The notes below the pieces were generated by a model. That model was not told where the DNA came from, ran no database searches, and saw only the letters and a program-made list of their open reading frames with translations. A program made the position numbers and the translations under genes. A stretch of 64,000 nt of DNA from Phytophthora colocasiae. Lineage: Eukaryota; Oomycota; Peronosporomycetes; Peronosporales; Peronosporaceae. Positions 45,401-55,122 of the stretch are shown piece after piece. The stretch spans positions 248,001-312,000 of the forward strand of contig JAGKQI010000034.1 in assembly GCA_018806915.1 (NCBI GenBank), in the 5' to 3' direction. Every line of letters starts with the position of its first letter. The stretch's first letter is position 1.

Positions 45401-45820
45401 TGCTGAGACGCCCGGGTCAAGAAGCAGGAAGGCGTAAAATGACACGCCGGGAACTCCGGCTTCAGGCTGAAGACACTGATGATGAGGCAGAGTAGAGTAA
45501 GAAATGCTAGTCAATAATTGATGAGTCCACCGCGATCAGAGTTTGTAATACACCGTACCTTGAAGATATGTGCCTTTTATCCTTCCTGTGTGCAAATGAC
45601 AGGCCAACCTTTGGACTTTCTTTTTTGACTCTACACGTATTCGGGGCAAGTTACGACATAGAGCTCAGGGCTGTTGACAGTAAGGTGTATAAGTGACGAC
45701 ATTGCTCAGCAGACCTGTTGACAACTAATACTTCGTTTGCTAAGGCTGTCTTTGCTCCTTTCAATTTCGTAGTCTAAAACTAAGCCGTAAGATAAGGCAT
45801 AAATTAGGCGTTCTGGGGTC
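42485..45820 (+). mobile_element. piggyBac-like DNA transposon in CRN-3
   Basis: About 3336 bp between two CTCA copies (42481-42484 and 45820-45823) that collapse to the single CTCA of the intact CRN sequence. Ends are GACCCC... and ...GGGGTC, fitting the CCC/GGG ends of piggyBac, but the TTAA target is absent. Subterminal repeats with gtaagata(c/a)(g)gc(c)at motifs occur at both ends, including a TATGGCGTA/TACGCCATA hairpin at 42531-42551. Confidence 0.7.
42679..45495 (+). pseudogene. piggyBac-type transposase (DDE_Tnp_1_7), degraded
   Basis: N-terminal NIDFGHFWRQLRAAGWT and an acidic Ser-rich region (42900-43500, two frames). The core frame begins near 43650: LLKFFYFMPKSMWVMINYE, HEILHVIGLLVARMLCPQK, FGHFMGRNRCQDILRDLHF, FSFDEGVLPATSKRN. 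A 69 bp GT-AG intron at 44276-44344 restores CHRFEMYAGKR. A TAG at about 44455 interrupts RIVLA-NERHRWH; then VDRYYSS (Asp), and after a shift near 44790 NDYQGWMGGVDVYDQLRLQ and YYKGLFLGFVNLVLVNSYI. The Cys-rich C-terminal finger is CCKVC...FFC...CWLCNK. Typical piggyBac layout, inactivated by one nonsense codon and several frameshifts. Confidence 0.82.
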
Positions 45821-45823
45821 TCA

Positions 45824-46727
45824 TTCTTGGGATCCGAGGGGAAAGAAGCTGAAGGGGGCAAGCGTACTGCTCTCATCTCAGATCTAACGAAGGAAGATCG
45901 AGAGTTACTCGCCACTGACTCGCTAGCGGATGCGCTTCTCGGAATGGGATCACCCAGCAACTAGCCAGATTCATGTACTTGTGGGGCTACAAAATGGTAG
46001 CTTTCAAGCCATGGATCTTCTGGCAACAATGTTTCTACATGTGCTCACGATGGCCCCAACGACTGTGACTGAACAGAAGACACACTTCAAGGACAATCTG
46101 GGCAGCTTTGATGGATGCTATCGCCGAGATGAGGCTTGGTTACGATGTATGCTTCTCGACGTTGGTTTCCCTAAGGCACTTGTAAGTGCAACGCATTTGT
46201 TTCGGCGCAGCAACGAATATTTGTCACTGGCGTTGATGCAAATCTCGGATATTGATGACGTTAGGAATGGTTTGTTGCTGTTCAAGCCGTTGGGGTACGC
46301 TTTCGATCATTTCAAAATCAGCTTCATTCGAGATGCCACTGACACCTTCCGTTTAAAGCTATGGGACGAAAGCATCCGAGGCACCCGGCTCATTGATACC
46401 GTCATCGAGGACCACGAGGACGAGATAAAGAACGAAAAGGTGCTTAGTGATGAGCAAACAGCACAGCTCGTCGATTGCATCTCGTTGATGGAGGAACCTT
46501 ACCGCTTTGATATGAATACGACATTTGGTGACATGGATGGCAGTGCCCTGGTGTTTGCTGGCATAGAACGACCTTTTTATCGATGTTTGAATCTTCAGGC
46601 AAGACTGGCGCGCATTGTTACCCTGAAGAAGGGTCAAACTGATGCATCATACGATTTCCCAGATTTTTGGTCGGAAGTGTCCCTGGCCGACAAAATGGAC
46701 CTGTTTCATCGCAGTATCGTGATCTGT
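45824..46727 (+). pseudogene. CRN-3, C-terminal part
   Basis: Resumes the CRN sequence after the piggyBac-like insert. It has the same extra G before HVLVGLQN as CRN-2, then a long frame nearly identical to CRN-2 (FQAMDLLATMFLHVLTMAP, NEYLSLALMQISDIDDV). Homology to CRN-2 stops at about 46727, inside the last codons, and the frame runs on into complementary ArfGAP sequence before ending at 46805. Confidence 0.8.
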
Positions 46728-46930
46728 CGGAACTCCAGCAGCAGAGAAAGCAGCGCGGAACGAGTCGTTTCCTCCTTCTGCATCTGCAGCACCTACTTGC
46801 TGTGATACTAATTACTTCTACAGCGTTGTATTGACTGCAACGCCCCGGTACCCATAATGGGCTACTGTCTCGTACGGCAACTTCATGTGTCTCGAGTGTT
46901 CTTGTCGTCACTGCGGACTCGCGAAATCCA
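46728..46930. pseudogene. Scrambled ArfGAP fragments next to CRN-3
   Basis: 46731-46783 is the reverse complement of the ArfGAP piece at about 34228-34282 (GNDSFRAAFSAAGVPTD). 46795-46925 is a plus-strand copy of the intron 1 end and zinc-finger exon (IDCNAP, then frames of the CLECS segment). The acag acceptor missing from the main copy is present here. So a second, rearranged ArfGAP copy flanks CRN-3, as the main one flanks CRN-2. Confidence 0.65.
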
Positions 46931-47504
46931 CAGGAAATATTTGTACAGCGTAGCGAGCACGTCATTACATGTACCCAAGCCTCGGACGAGCACGGGTTAG
47001 GGGAACTCGAACTTCGCCGCTCGTCGTTAAGTGCGCGATCTTGACATCATCGAAATGTCCGCTCGTGTGCATTAAGTTCGCGAGCAACGAGCGCGCTGCT
47101 CATTCCTGTACCCATTAGACTGGAACCATGCTTGTTCTAAGTTAATGCGATTGGTAGAAAATCAAATTGAATTTTACATTGCGATCTTAGATCGTCGCTG
47201 CCATTGTAAGATTTCTTCACACTAGGGCTAAGTGCCAGCGCTCGTACTCCACCGACGGCCGTGATCCTGCTAGACTCCTGTTTAGGCAGGAACTACATAT
47301 TTAGGCACCCAAATCCAGTGTTGCTGTTGACATTCAAGTTCTGGACGAGCCACTACAACCGACACCTGCCCTGAGGTTCATCACTACCGCCAGGAGCTGC
47401 TGCGGTCTACCACCAACGCGTGAGAAGTGCTGCCGACCCCTGAATTCCTGCTGGAGTCATCTGCTGTGGTCTAGTGACAAATCCCCAGAATCTTTGGTGG
47501 TATT
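46931..47504. other. Spacer, probably hAT element 5' region
   Basis: No gene. This stretch should contain the left end and leader of the hAT-like element; I could not place its terminal inverted repeat. Confidence 0.35.
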
Positions 47505-48292
47505 ATGGCGCAACTTCAGTCTGCGTTTAAGCCACCGGCTGCGGTGAAGCAAGCCATCGCAAACTTCCAGTCAATCGGGCCATTTCGAGTGATACCTTCG
47601 ACGGAGAGCGAAACGTCCTACATCTTCAAGTGGGGAGTAAGGGTCGAGTACCGTGACGGAAACAACAAGCTCACAACCCGGTGGGCGTGTCTGGCGGACG
47701 AAACCTGTAGGACGTCAGGTGAAAATCTTTACCGGATGTCAACAGGAAAGACATCTAGAGTCACCATCTCCGATCCGTACACAATCTTGTGTCGCCGAAG
47801 ACAGATGTAGCGGTTGCTGGCAAAAGAAAGCGAGACAGCGACATCGAAAACCTTCGCGCTTCACCACTGTTCGCCAATAATCCAGCTCGGCTGAATCTAC
47901 TGCTGGAAACGCTGAAAATTGTCAACCACAATTTGCCGTTAAGAAGTGGCGAATACGAAGTGTCAAAGTTGCTGAAAGCGCTTGTGGTGAAGAAGGAAAT
48001 GCGGACGGATCTTAGCCCTAAGCGCATTAGTGCGTCCATCGTCGAGCTATACCAATCCACGAAAACGGAGATGACATAGTATCTTGCCGATAATCGTGAA
48101 GTTTACCCGAGCTTCACACTGGTTGCCGAATTTTGGACCTGAAAACCACCAACGACAAGTACCTGGGACTGAGGGTGTATCTGGTCGATAAAGACTGGCA
48201 GTTCAAGTCAGTCCTTCTCGGGACAAAACCGTTCAATCCAGCGTATAGTGATCGGGAAGGTGGAATTCAAAAGCCATTTCGCATGTGGCTCA
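47505..48292 (+). pseudogene. hAT-like transposase, N-terminal part
   Basis: ATG 47505 (MAQLQSAFKPPAAVKQAIAN) opens a BED-finger region (WGVRVEYRDGNN, WACLADETCR). A frameshift near 47800 gives ENLRASPLFANNPARLNLLL and LSPKRISASIVELY. Another near 48080, with a TGA, leads to the DDE/RNase H part (YLGLRVYLVDKDWQFKSVLL). Gypsy-4 interrupts the frame at GCTCA (PFRMWL-M). Confidence 0.72.
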
Positions 48293-48445
48293 TGTAACGG
48301 GGCGGTGCTCCTTGTTTGTGGTAAATGAAACTCTATCTATTGAATCTGTGTGGCGCCCGGGTCGGGCGCCGTGAACCAACAAAACACAAGCTAATCTAAT
48401 TGGTCGTCGTGCACCACGGCGACCGTGTGACAGAAGCCCGTCACA
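48293..48445 (-). repeat. Gypsy-4 3' LTR
   Basis: 153 bp, very short for a Gypsy LTR and full of palindromes: GGCGCCCG/CGGGCGCC, plus the 10 bp arms of the ggtcgccgtg hairpin, imperfect in this copy. Confidence 0.9.
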
Positions 48446-48503
48446 CCACCCCCCACCTTAGAAAGAAGCCTGAAGAGCTTCTCAATCTTCAAATTGCTTC
48501 ACG

Positions 48504-49409
48504 ATGAACACCACAAGCCACACCTACGCACAGACTCTCCGAGAGTGGCCGCTGCACGACTGCAATGGCTTCGAGGCCCCGCTGAGTCCCGACGAGATGC
48601 GAGAGTTGTTCCGACGCTGGCGTTCGACGCGGGGCAAGCCCGTCACCGCGACGCTCGCGGTGACTCAGCGCTCGCTTGATGCCGCGTGGACGGCCTTCGT
48701 CCGACGCTGGAATGCAGAGGGTGCGCGACGTTTCATGGCGACAATAGAAGGCCGCGAGGAGACCCATCAGCACCACGCGCTGGGAGAGCTGGCGGCGCGC
48801 GTGTGCTCGCTGTCCTGGGACGAGGATCGTCCTTGCTGTTACGTCCATCACCTTGAAGGCTGCGCCGGCTGTCGCCGCTTTGGAACGCCGCGACCGGGCG
48901 ACGCTGACTGGGCGCAAATCGTGAAAGAGTATCCAAAGACTGAGGAAGAGAAGCAGTGGATCGAGCTTTATCGCCGGTCGCTGTACGAGGCTAGGCGCGG
49001 TTCGCTACCGCGCCCTGAGGATCATCCCGCGCCAACAGAGCCGACTCGTACGCCTCAACGAGGCCCGGAACGTCTTCGAGGAGGGTGGAGCGAGGCTCCC
49101 AGCTGTCGTCCAGCGGACCTATCCACCGTACCAGGTACCGGCGAAAGCTCGGGATATCCCCGTCGCAGTGACGAGCGCTGCGACCACTGGTCGAGTCATC
49201 GTGGTCAAGAATGGCCTCCACGATGTGACGAACGTCACCATCACGATCAACAAGGGGGGCCGGACCGTCGCGAAGGAACCGAGCGCGAGTGGGCGATGGA
49301 ACGTCGCCTGGAGCGCCTGGAGCATCGCGTTGACCAGCTGGAGCATGAGAATCGGGTCTTGCGGCAGGAGCTGAGGGTACCGCGCCACGCGGTACCGGAT
49401 TATCGCTAG
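48504..49409 (+). CDS. Antisense ORF at the 3' end of Gypsy-4, unknown function
   Basis: A 301-codon frame runs opposite to the element, starting 58 bp inside the 3' LTR. Its first about 162 codons (48504-48990) lie beyond the pol stop, so they are not a shadow of pol. The sequence looks like a real protein: LREWPLHDCNGFEAPLSPDE, TATLAVTQRSLDAAWTAFV and a Cys/His-rich stretch (RPCCYVHHLEGCAGC). The remainder overlaps the chromodomain in antisense and is low in pattern. No family recognised. The adjacent LTR could drive it if it has antisense promoter activity. It could also be a captured host fragment. Confidence 0.5.
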   Translation: MNTTSHTYAQTLREWPLHDCNGFEAPLSPDEMRELFRRWRSTRGKPVTATLAVTQRSLDAAWTAFVRRWNAEGARRFMATIEGREETHQHHALGELAARVCSLSWDEDRPCCYVHHLEGCAGCRRFGTPRPGDADWAQIVKEYPKTEEEKQWIELYRRSLYEARRGSLPRPEDHPAPTEPTRTPQRGPERLRGGWSEAPSCRPADLSTVPGTGESSGYPRRSDERCDHWSSHRGQEWPPRCDERHHHDQQGGPDRREGTEREWAMERRLERLEHRVDQLEHENRVLRQELRVPRHAVPDYR

Positions 49410-49866
49410 GATGCGACGCTGGGTGGTAGCGACGAAGTCGACCGACGTAAAATGTAGGGTGTAGCTTGATTGTAGGCGGTAGCTGTAGCCGATAAGCATC
49501 TCCAATGACTTTCGACACCTTGAACGGTCCAATGAATCGCGGCGCGAGTTTACTCGCGCCCAAGTTCGTGACGAGCGTTGGGGAAATCCCATTGGTAGAT
49601 AATAGGACTTGGTCTCCAACGTGGAATGTTTCCACGTTACGGCTCCTTCTGGCGATCGACGGCTGCAGCAATCGCATCGCGGACGTAGCGGACAATTGAC
49701 TCGCGCTGTTGCACGAACTCATGGACAGCCGCAGCGTCGCTTCGCTGCGGCGCCGCGTTGGGCGCAAAGTTTGCTGGCGGAGGCTCAGTAGGCGCGACCG
49801 GATCGGGGGCAGCGTGAAGCTCGGCTGCGCGACGTACGCGGGTTGATTAGCGTCCGACTGGTCCAA
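48991..49866 (-). pseudogene. Gypsy-4 integrase C-terminus and chromodomain
   Basis: The frame contains FHVGDQVLLSTNG, KLAPRFIGPFKVSKVIGDAY (GPY/F module), LHPTFYVGRLRRYHP, a Pro/Ala-rich linker, and a chromodomain ending FRRYLVRWIGPLDDSWEPRS. It is separated from the integrase core by a frameshift between 50139 and 49866. Confidence 0.82.
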
Positions 49867-50138
49867 GCGGCAACGTCCCGTGGAGAAGCAGTCGCCGCTC
49901 GCGCGGCGGCCCGTGTAAGAGGACGCTGGCTTGGGATCCGCGTGAAAGACCTCGTGCTCACCGCGTTCACATTCGGGACAGCGGCCATCTCGTGCGTCGC
50001 GACGGAGGCACCACCAGTACCAGTGGGGGTGGCAGTTGCAGCGTCGTGATTCTCTGACAGTTGAACTGGAAGGGGGCGCTCCAGCCCAAGGAGCGCCGGA
50101 ACGCGCGGGTGACGGCCGAAATTTACGAAGAACGGCGT

Positions 50139-50777
50139 TTAGCCAGTTGACGCATGCACGGCATTATTGATGGCGAACTCCACCATCGGCAGGAAAGAGC
50201 TCCATGACTTGAACGACGTGGCAAAGCTGCGTAGTACATCTTCGACGACTCGGTTAGCGCGCTCGGTTTGGCCGTCCGTCTCTGGATGCGACGCGGTGGA
50301 CATACTCAGCCGCGTCCCCAACAGCTTGAAGAGCTCCCTCCAGAAGGCGGACGTGAATCGAGGATCCCTGTCCGACACAATCGAGGACGGAAGACCGTGG
50401 TGGCGATACACCACGTCAACGAAGAGCGCAGCAGACTGTTGCGCAGTGAACGAGGCTGCTACCGGAGTGAGATGAACCATCTTACTGAAGCGGTCGACGA
50501 AGACCAGAATACCCGTACGACCTCGAGTATCCCGAGGTAGGCCGAAGACGAAATCCATGCTCACAGACGACCACGCATCAGTGGCGACTGAGAGCGGTCG
50601 GAGCGGGGCCTCATTTGATGGAGCCGGTTTCACGCGCTGGCACGCTTCACATGAGCGCACCCACTTCCTCACCCACTTGTACATGTGTGGCCAATAAAAG
50701 TCGCGAGAGAGAGATGCAAAGGTCTTCTCGCGACCGAGGTGGCCGCCACTTGGGGTGTCATGGAACTCGTGGATCAA
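50139..50777 (-). pseudogene. Gypsy-4 integrase core
   Basis: [19 protein letters not shown] with CEACQRVKP gives the HHCC zinc site. The core has [12 protein letters not shown] (Asp), VSDRDPRFTSAFW (Asp) and HPETDGQTERANRVVED (Glu), so the triad is intact. It is separated from RNase H by a stop at about 50829-50777 and ends at a TAG near 50139. Confidence 0.85.
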
Positions 50778-50828
50778 CCGAGCTCGGAGGTCGTCGTCAA
50801 GCGGGACGACGACGCGGGGGCAATCTTC

Positions 50829-53800
50829 TTAGTCGACGCGGTAAGTCAGCAGCGCGCCTTCAAGTGAGTAGCGGCCGACACGAGCGCGTGCTAGTGAGGA
50901 CAGCTTGCGCTCAGCTGAGCCACTGGGGTTGCGCAGGAAGTCGATCAGCTCGGAACAGGACGCGTCATCTTTATACGCGTCGACGATCAGGTCACGTAGC
51001 GGTGTGGTCGCTGTGACTTCAGCGGCGGCGACGCTTTCGGCGATACAGACGGCACAGTCGTCATCATCCTCGTCGCCAACTGCGTGGCGGCCGCGCTGCA
51101 CGTAATCTGGCCGGCGTGAAAGCGCGTCGGCGAGGATGTTGGACTTGCCCGGTTTGTAATGCACGACGAAGTTGTACTCGGAGAAGAGCGATAACCAGCG
51201 TGCCATGCGCTGGGACAAGTGGGGGCTCTTCGTCGCTGTCCTCAGCGACGCGTGATCTGTGTAGATTGCGAAGGACTTCTCGCCTAGGAGATACACACGG
51301 AACTTGATGAGGGCGTAGCGCATGGCAAGCAGCTCTTTATCATGGACCGGATAATTCCGTTCCGCCTGCTTCAGTTGGCGCGACTGGTAACTCACCACTC
51401 GCTCGCGGCCCTCGTCGTCAAACTGCATCAAGGCACAGCCGATCGCGAAGTCACTCGCGTCGCATACAACGTGGAACGGCTTGGAGTGATCTGGAAGCAT
51501 CAAGACGGGCGCGGTCGACAAACTCGTCTTCACCGCGTCGAAGGCTGTTTGGTGCTCGGGGCGCCATGACCACATGGCGTCTGCCTTCAGGAGTTGAGAC
51601 AGCGGTTGGATGGTCAGCGCGAAGTTCTTCGAGTAATGGTGAAGATACGTCGCGAGCCCCAGCCACTGCCGGAGCTGCTTCTGATCCTGAGGCACGGGCC
51701 AAGCGCAGATGGCTTCAATCTTCTCGGGGTCAGCACGGACACCTTCCTTGCTGACGTAGCTCCCGAGCACTGGGATCTCGGGAGCGCAGAAGATACACTT
51801 CTTCAAGTTGGCGTACAGCTTGTTCTCTCGCATCACTTCGAACACCTGCCGCAGGTGTTGCAGATGCACCTCGACGTCCGTCAAGCCTCGTTCAGCGCGG
51901 CTGTGGATGAAAATGTCATCGAAGTAGCTGGGCGCGAAGTCCCGGTACGGGCGGAGCAAGTTCGACACCATGCGGTTGAAGGTAGCAGGAGCATTCTTTA
52001 GCCCCTGAGGCATCACAAGCCATTCCCAAAGCATTCCACTGGGCGTGCTGACTGCAGTCAGCGGTACGTCATCCTCCCGCATCAAGATCTGATAGAAGCC
52101 GTCCATCAGATCAATCGCGCTGTATGTGGTGCTGCCTGACATGGTGTCGAGCACCATGTCTTTCCTCGGGATCGGCGTCTGCGCCGGGATGGTGGCATCG
52201 TTGAGCTTATTGAAGGCGTGGACGATCCGCCATCCACCGGTTGCTTTCTTCACGCAAAATGTCGGACTAGAGTGCGGGGACAAACTCTCACGGACGTGGC
52301 CGGCTTGTCGGCGACCCTCGAAGAAGGCGTCGATTGCTTCGACTTGATCACGGGGAAGCGGCCACTGTCTCGTCACGCAATACTTCGCACCAGGCACGAG
52401 GTCGATCTCCTGTCGGACTCCGCGGTCCGGTGGAAGGGCGGCTGGCCTTATCAGGGAAGATGTCGATGAAATCGCGAACCAGGGGGCGACTGGGTTGCCG
52501 GCGGCTTCGAGTGCCGGCAACGACTGAGCCAAGTAGCGAGCCTCGCGGGCGGACTTAGGCTCAGCGCCTTTCGGGCGTTCCCGGGTATTGGACGCTGGGT
52601 CACCAGCGTCTACATCGACAGCCGCGATCGTCGCGGTGTTGTCCGCGACGATCATGCAAACCTGCTCGATCTCACCATGCTTAAGTCGCGGAGAAAGTGT
52701 TTCCAAGACAGACCAGGCAACTTGGTGATCTCAGATGCAGCGCACGGCGGGCGTGCAACTTCGACATTGTGCATTCGCGGGATCGATGCCGCGTCATCCC
52801 CCACCAGAACGGAGATAACCTCGGAGTCAGACGCGTCTGACTCATTCGGAGGAACGCGGGGTCGCCGAGGCTTGCGACGGCCACGGCGACGGACTGGCCG
52901 GTTAAACACTTCCGTAGCAGGCAGTGGGAGACCACGCTCGACCAAGTCTGCTGTACTCAGACGCCGAGACACGACATCGGCGTCAACTCTATCAGGGAGC
53001 CCCTGCTCAACCACATGCGGGAGCCCCTGCTCGACCGCGCGTGGGAGACCACGCTCAACCACATCTTCTTGTTCATCGTCAACGGAGAGCCGCTGCTCAT
53101 CCGGGCGTGGGAACCCCTGTTCGACCACGGTGTTGTCTGTTGCCGAGAGCCGCTGCTCATCGGGACGTGGGAACCCCGGTTCTACCACGGTGTTGTCTGT
53201 TGCCGAGAGCCGCTGCTCATCGGGACGTGGGAACTCATGCTCGACCACGTCAGACATGTCTTGAGTCACCTGCTCAAGACCGGCACACGTCACAGGCTCG
53301 CGAGCACCCGAAGGGCCATCGCTCACTTCGGATACAGCGGGAGTCATGGAGTTGGGGTCCATGACTGCAACGTGCGGCCATCGGTTGGGCGTCCCGCGCA
53401 GGGATGTCAATACCGCATTCACATCAATGTCGCGCGGGCGGACGGTTCGAGCCAACCAGTCAATATGAGGCTGGTGACGAGCAAGCCACGGGATACCGAA
53501 GCCACAGTCGAAGGATCCGCTCAACTCGATCACCAGAAAGTCATCGGACCCATGGAAACCGTCGAACTCGTAAGAGAAGGTGGCAGAACGTCGCGGCTTC
53601 CCGTCAGCATACTTTACAACCATGTGGCCGGGGCCGTCCCTAACTCGCGTGTCCGCCGGTAACACCGACAAACTCTCGGCGCGAACGAAGTTGTTCGTCG
53701 CGCCTGAATCCAGCAGGGCGCGAAGCGTCCGCTTCGCGCCATTGACGTGTATACTGAGGATGATCAGTCTCGGATCACTGTCGGAGGTGGTGGCAAAGAA

Positions 53801-53902
53801 TTGCGCATGAAGCACAGGGGGGCTGGGAGGAGGATCTGCCACCAGAGATCCGTCTTCCACATCACATCCAGTAGGGCGCCCCGCACCTACTGGTCGTCGC
53901 CG
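50829..53902 (-). pseudogene. Gypsy-4 pol: protease, RT, RNase H
   Basis: Entered by -1 frameshift at 53908-53902. Protease: LLDSGATNNFVRAE. A linker with three 20-residue repeats (FPRPDEQRLSATDNTVVE) and shorter VVEQGLP units follows. A frameshift near 52680 leads to RT ([60 protein letters not shown]) and RNase H ([36 protein letters not shown]). Homologous to Gypsy-3 pol along its length. Confidence 0.87.
53081..53240. repeat. 60 bp coding minisatellite, 3 units, Gypsy-4
   Basis: 'cgctgctcat' recurs at 53091, 53151 and 53211, exactly 60 bp apart. It encodes the 20-residue repeats between protease and RT. Confidence 0.9.
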
Positions 53903-53908
53903 TTTTTT
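53868..53908 (-). promoter_or_regulatory. Predicted -1 ribosomal frameshift signal, Gypsy-4 gag/pol
   Basis: On the minus strand the heptamer A AAA AAC (53908-53902) is in gag frame. After an 8 nt spacer comes a perfect 8 bp stem (CCAGTAGG/CCTACTGG) with a 10 nt loop; the gag TAG is in the 5' arm. A -1 slip gives RRRPVGAGRPTG, matching the Gypsy-3 junction peptide. Confidence 0.85.
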
Positions 53909-54936
53909 GGGTCGGCGACCATATCATCCGCATCGGCGGCAACAACGTGTGCGAGTACCGGCGCAGGGGCGCGGCACACAGCCGCGCGGTGTCCGAGTTT
54001 CCGACAGCGAAAGCATCGAAGAGGGCGTGAACCGCGACCAGTATTCGGAGCTGGACGGGCAGATGTCGTCGGCGAGCTGTCATGCCGACGACCACGATAA
54101 TCTTGGATGGCGTCAATCTCCATCGGCTCGGGCTCCGTAGTTGGAGGTCTGGTGAGAGAGAATGCCTCGGAGGCGGACACGCTGTAGTCTTCTCGCAGCG
54201 CTGTCTCAAACGCTTCCTCCAGCGAGTCGGGCGTCTTCCGAGTTAGATAGAAGCGCTGGTAACCAGCGTTCATGCCAGAGATAAAGACATGGACTTGAGT
54301 CGCCATGTCCACCGGATTTGTCGTGATGCACGACACCAAGTGACGAGCCCGTTGGATGTACTCGAGCATGGACATCCGTCCCTGCTATAGCGAGAGGAAC
54401 GCCGAGCGTTGAACACGCTCGTCTTGAGGGGGCTCAAAGGCCAGGCGGAGATCGCTCTTCAGTGACTCCAACGTTTTAAAACAGGAGGGGTCGGCTACAA
54501 GCTTGCCGAGCGCCCACTCCTTGGCCTTCCCCGTTAACTTGGACAAAAGGAACCGAGTACGAGCGAACTCGGTAGACAGCTGCCGAGCTTCGATCGCGAT
54601 GTCGATCTCGCAGAACCAGCGGTTCAGCTGGAGGCGAGCGGCGCCATCGCCACTGTAGCAGGAGACATCGAGCTTCACGATGTCAGTCTTGTTCTTGGTC
54701 GGCATGGGAGTCGTCGCACGCCGACGCAGGTCGGCGAGCTCACGCGCCATGAACTCGTGAGCAGCCAGTCGTTGATCTTCTTCCGTTCCGGCAGTCAGCA
54801 AGGTCTTGATGACTCCTTCTCCGGACACCGCGGCAAGGCGGTGTAGCGCCTCCCACTCGAAGGCGGACAAGTGGGAGAAGCTGGCATGCTCGAGGGCAGC
54901 ACCAGCCCCTTCAGTGAAATAGGAAGCGTCGTTCAT
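53887..54936 (-). pseudogene. Gypsy-4 gag with one nonsense codon
   Basis: ATG 54936 (MNDASYFTEGAGAALEHASF). The gag domain has LDVSCYSGDGAARLQLNRWF and LAFEPPQDERVQRSAFLSL, then TAG at 54385-54387 in place of a likely Gln. The same frame goes on: MSMLEYIQRARHLVSCITTN and a zinc knuckle CFRCRKLGHRAAVC. It ends at 53887 inside the frameshift stem. Confidence 0.85.
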
Positions 54937-54969
54937 GGTCGTGTGGACGGACTACAAAGTGCTACCAGA

Positions 54970-55122
54970 TGTAACGGGACGGTGCTCCTTGTTTGTGGTA
55001 AATGAAACTCTATCTATTGAATCTGTGTGGCGCCCGGGTCGGGCGCCGTGAACCAACAAAGCACAAGCTAATCTAATTGGTCGCCGTGCACCACGGCGAC
55101 CGTGTGACAGAAGCCCGTCACA
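54970..55122 (-). repeat. Gypsy-4 5' LTR
   Basis: 153 bp. In this copy the 10 bp inverted repeat ggtcgccgtg/cacggcgacc is perfect; the 3' copy has one change in an arm. Confidence 0.9.

Larger units (their letters stand above)
48293..55122 (-). mobile_element. Gypsy-4, chromodomain Ty3/gypsy element in a hAT pseudogene
   Basis: 153 bp LTRs at 48293-48445 and 54970-55122, TSD gctca at 48288-48292 and 55123-55127. Domain order on the minus strand: gag, protease, RT, RNase H, integrase, chromodomain. Primer-binding site TGGTAGCACTTTGTAG 2 nt after the 5' LTR, shared with Gypsy-3. Purine tract ggtggggggtgg before the 3' LTR. The LTRs differ at only a few positions. Confidence 0.93.

Noticed and set aside
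48489..48917. Minus-strand 142-codon frame beyond Gypsy-4 pol
   Set aside because: Arg/Ala/Ser-rich shadow of the antisense ORF, without any gag-pol continuity.
52677..53264. Plus-strand Ser/Cys/Arg-rich frame with repeated CSSGRGNPCSTT units
   Set aside because: Antisense of the Gypsy-4 60 bp coding repeats.
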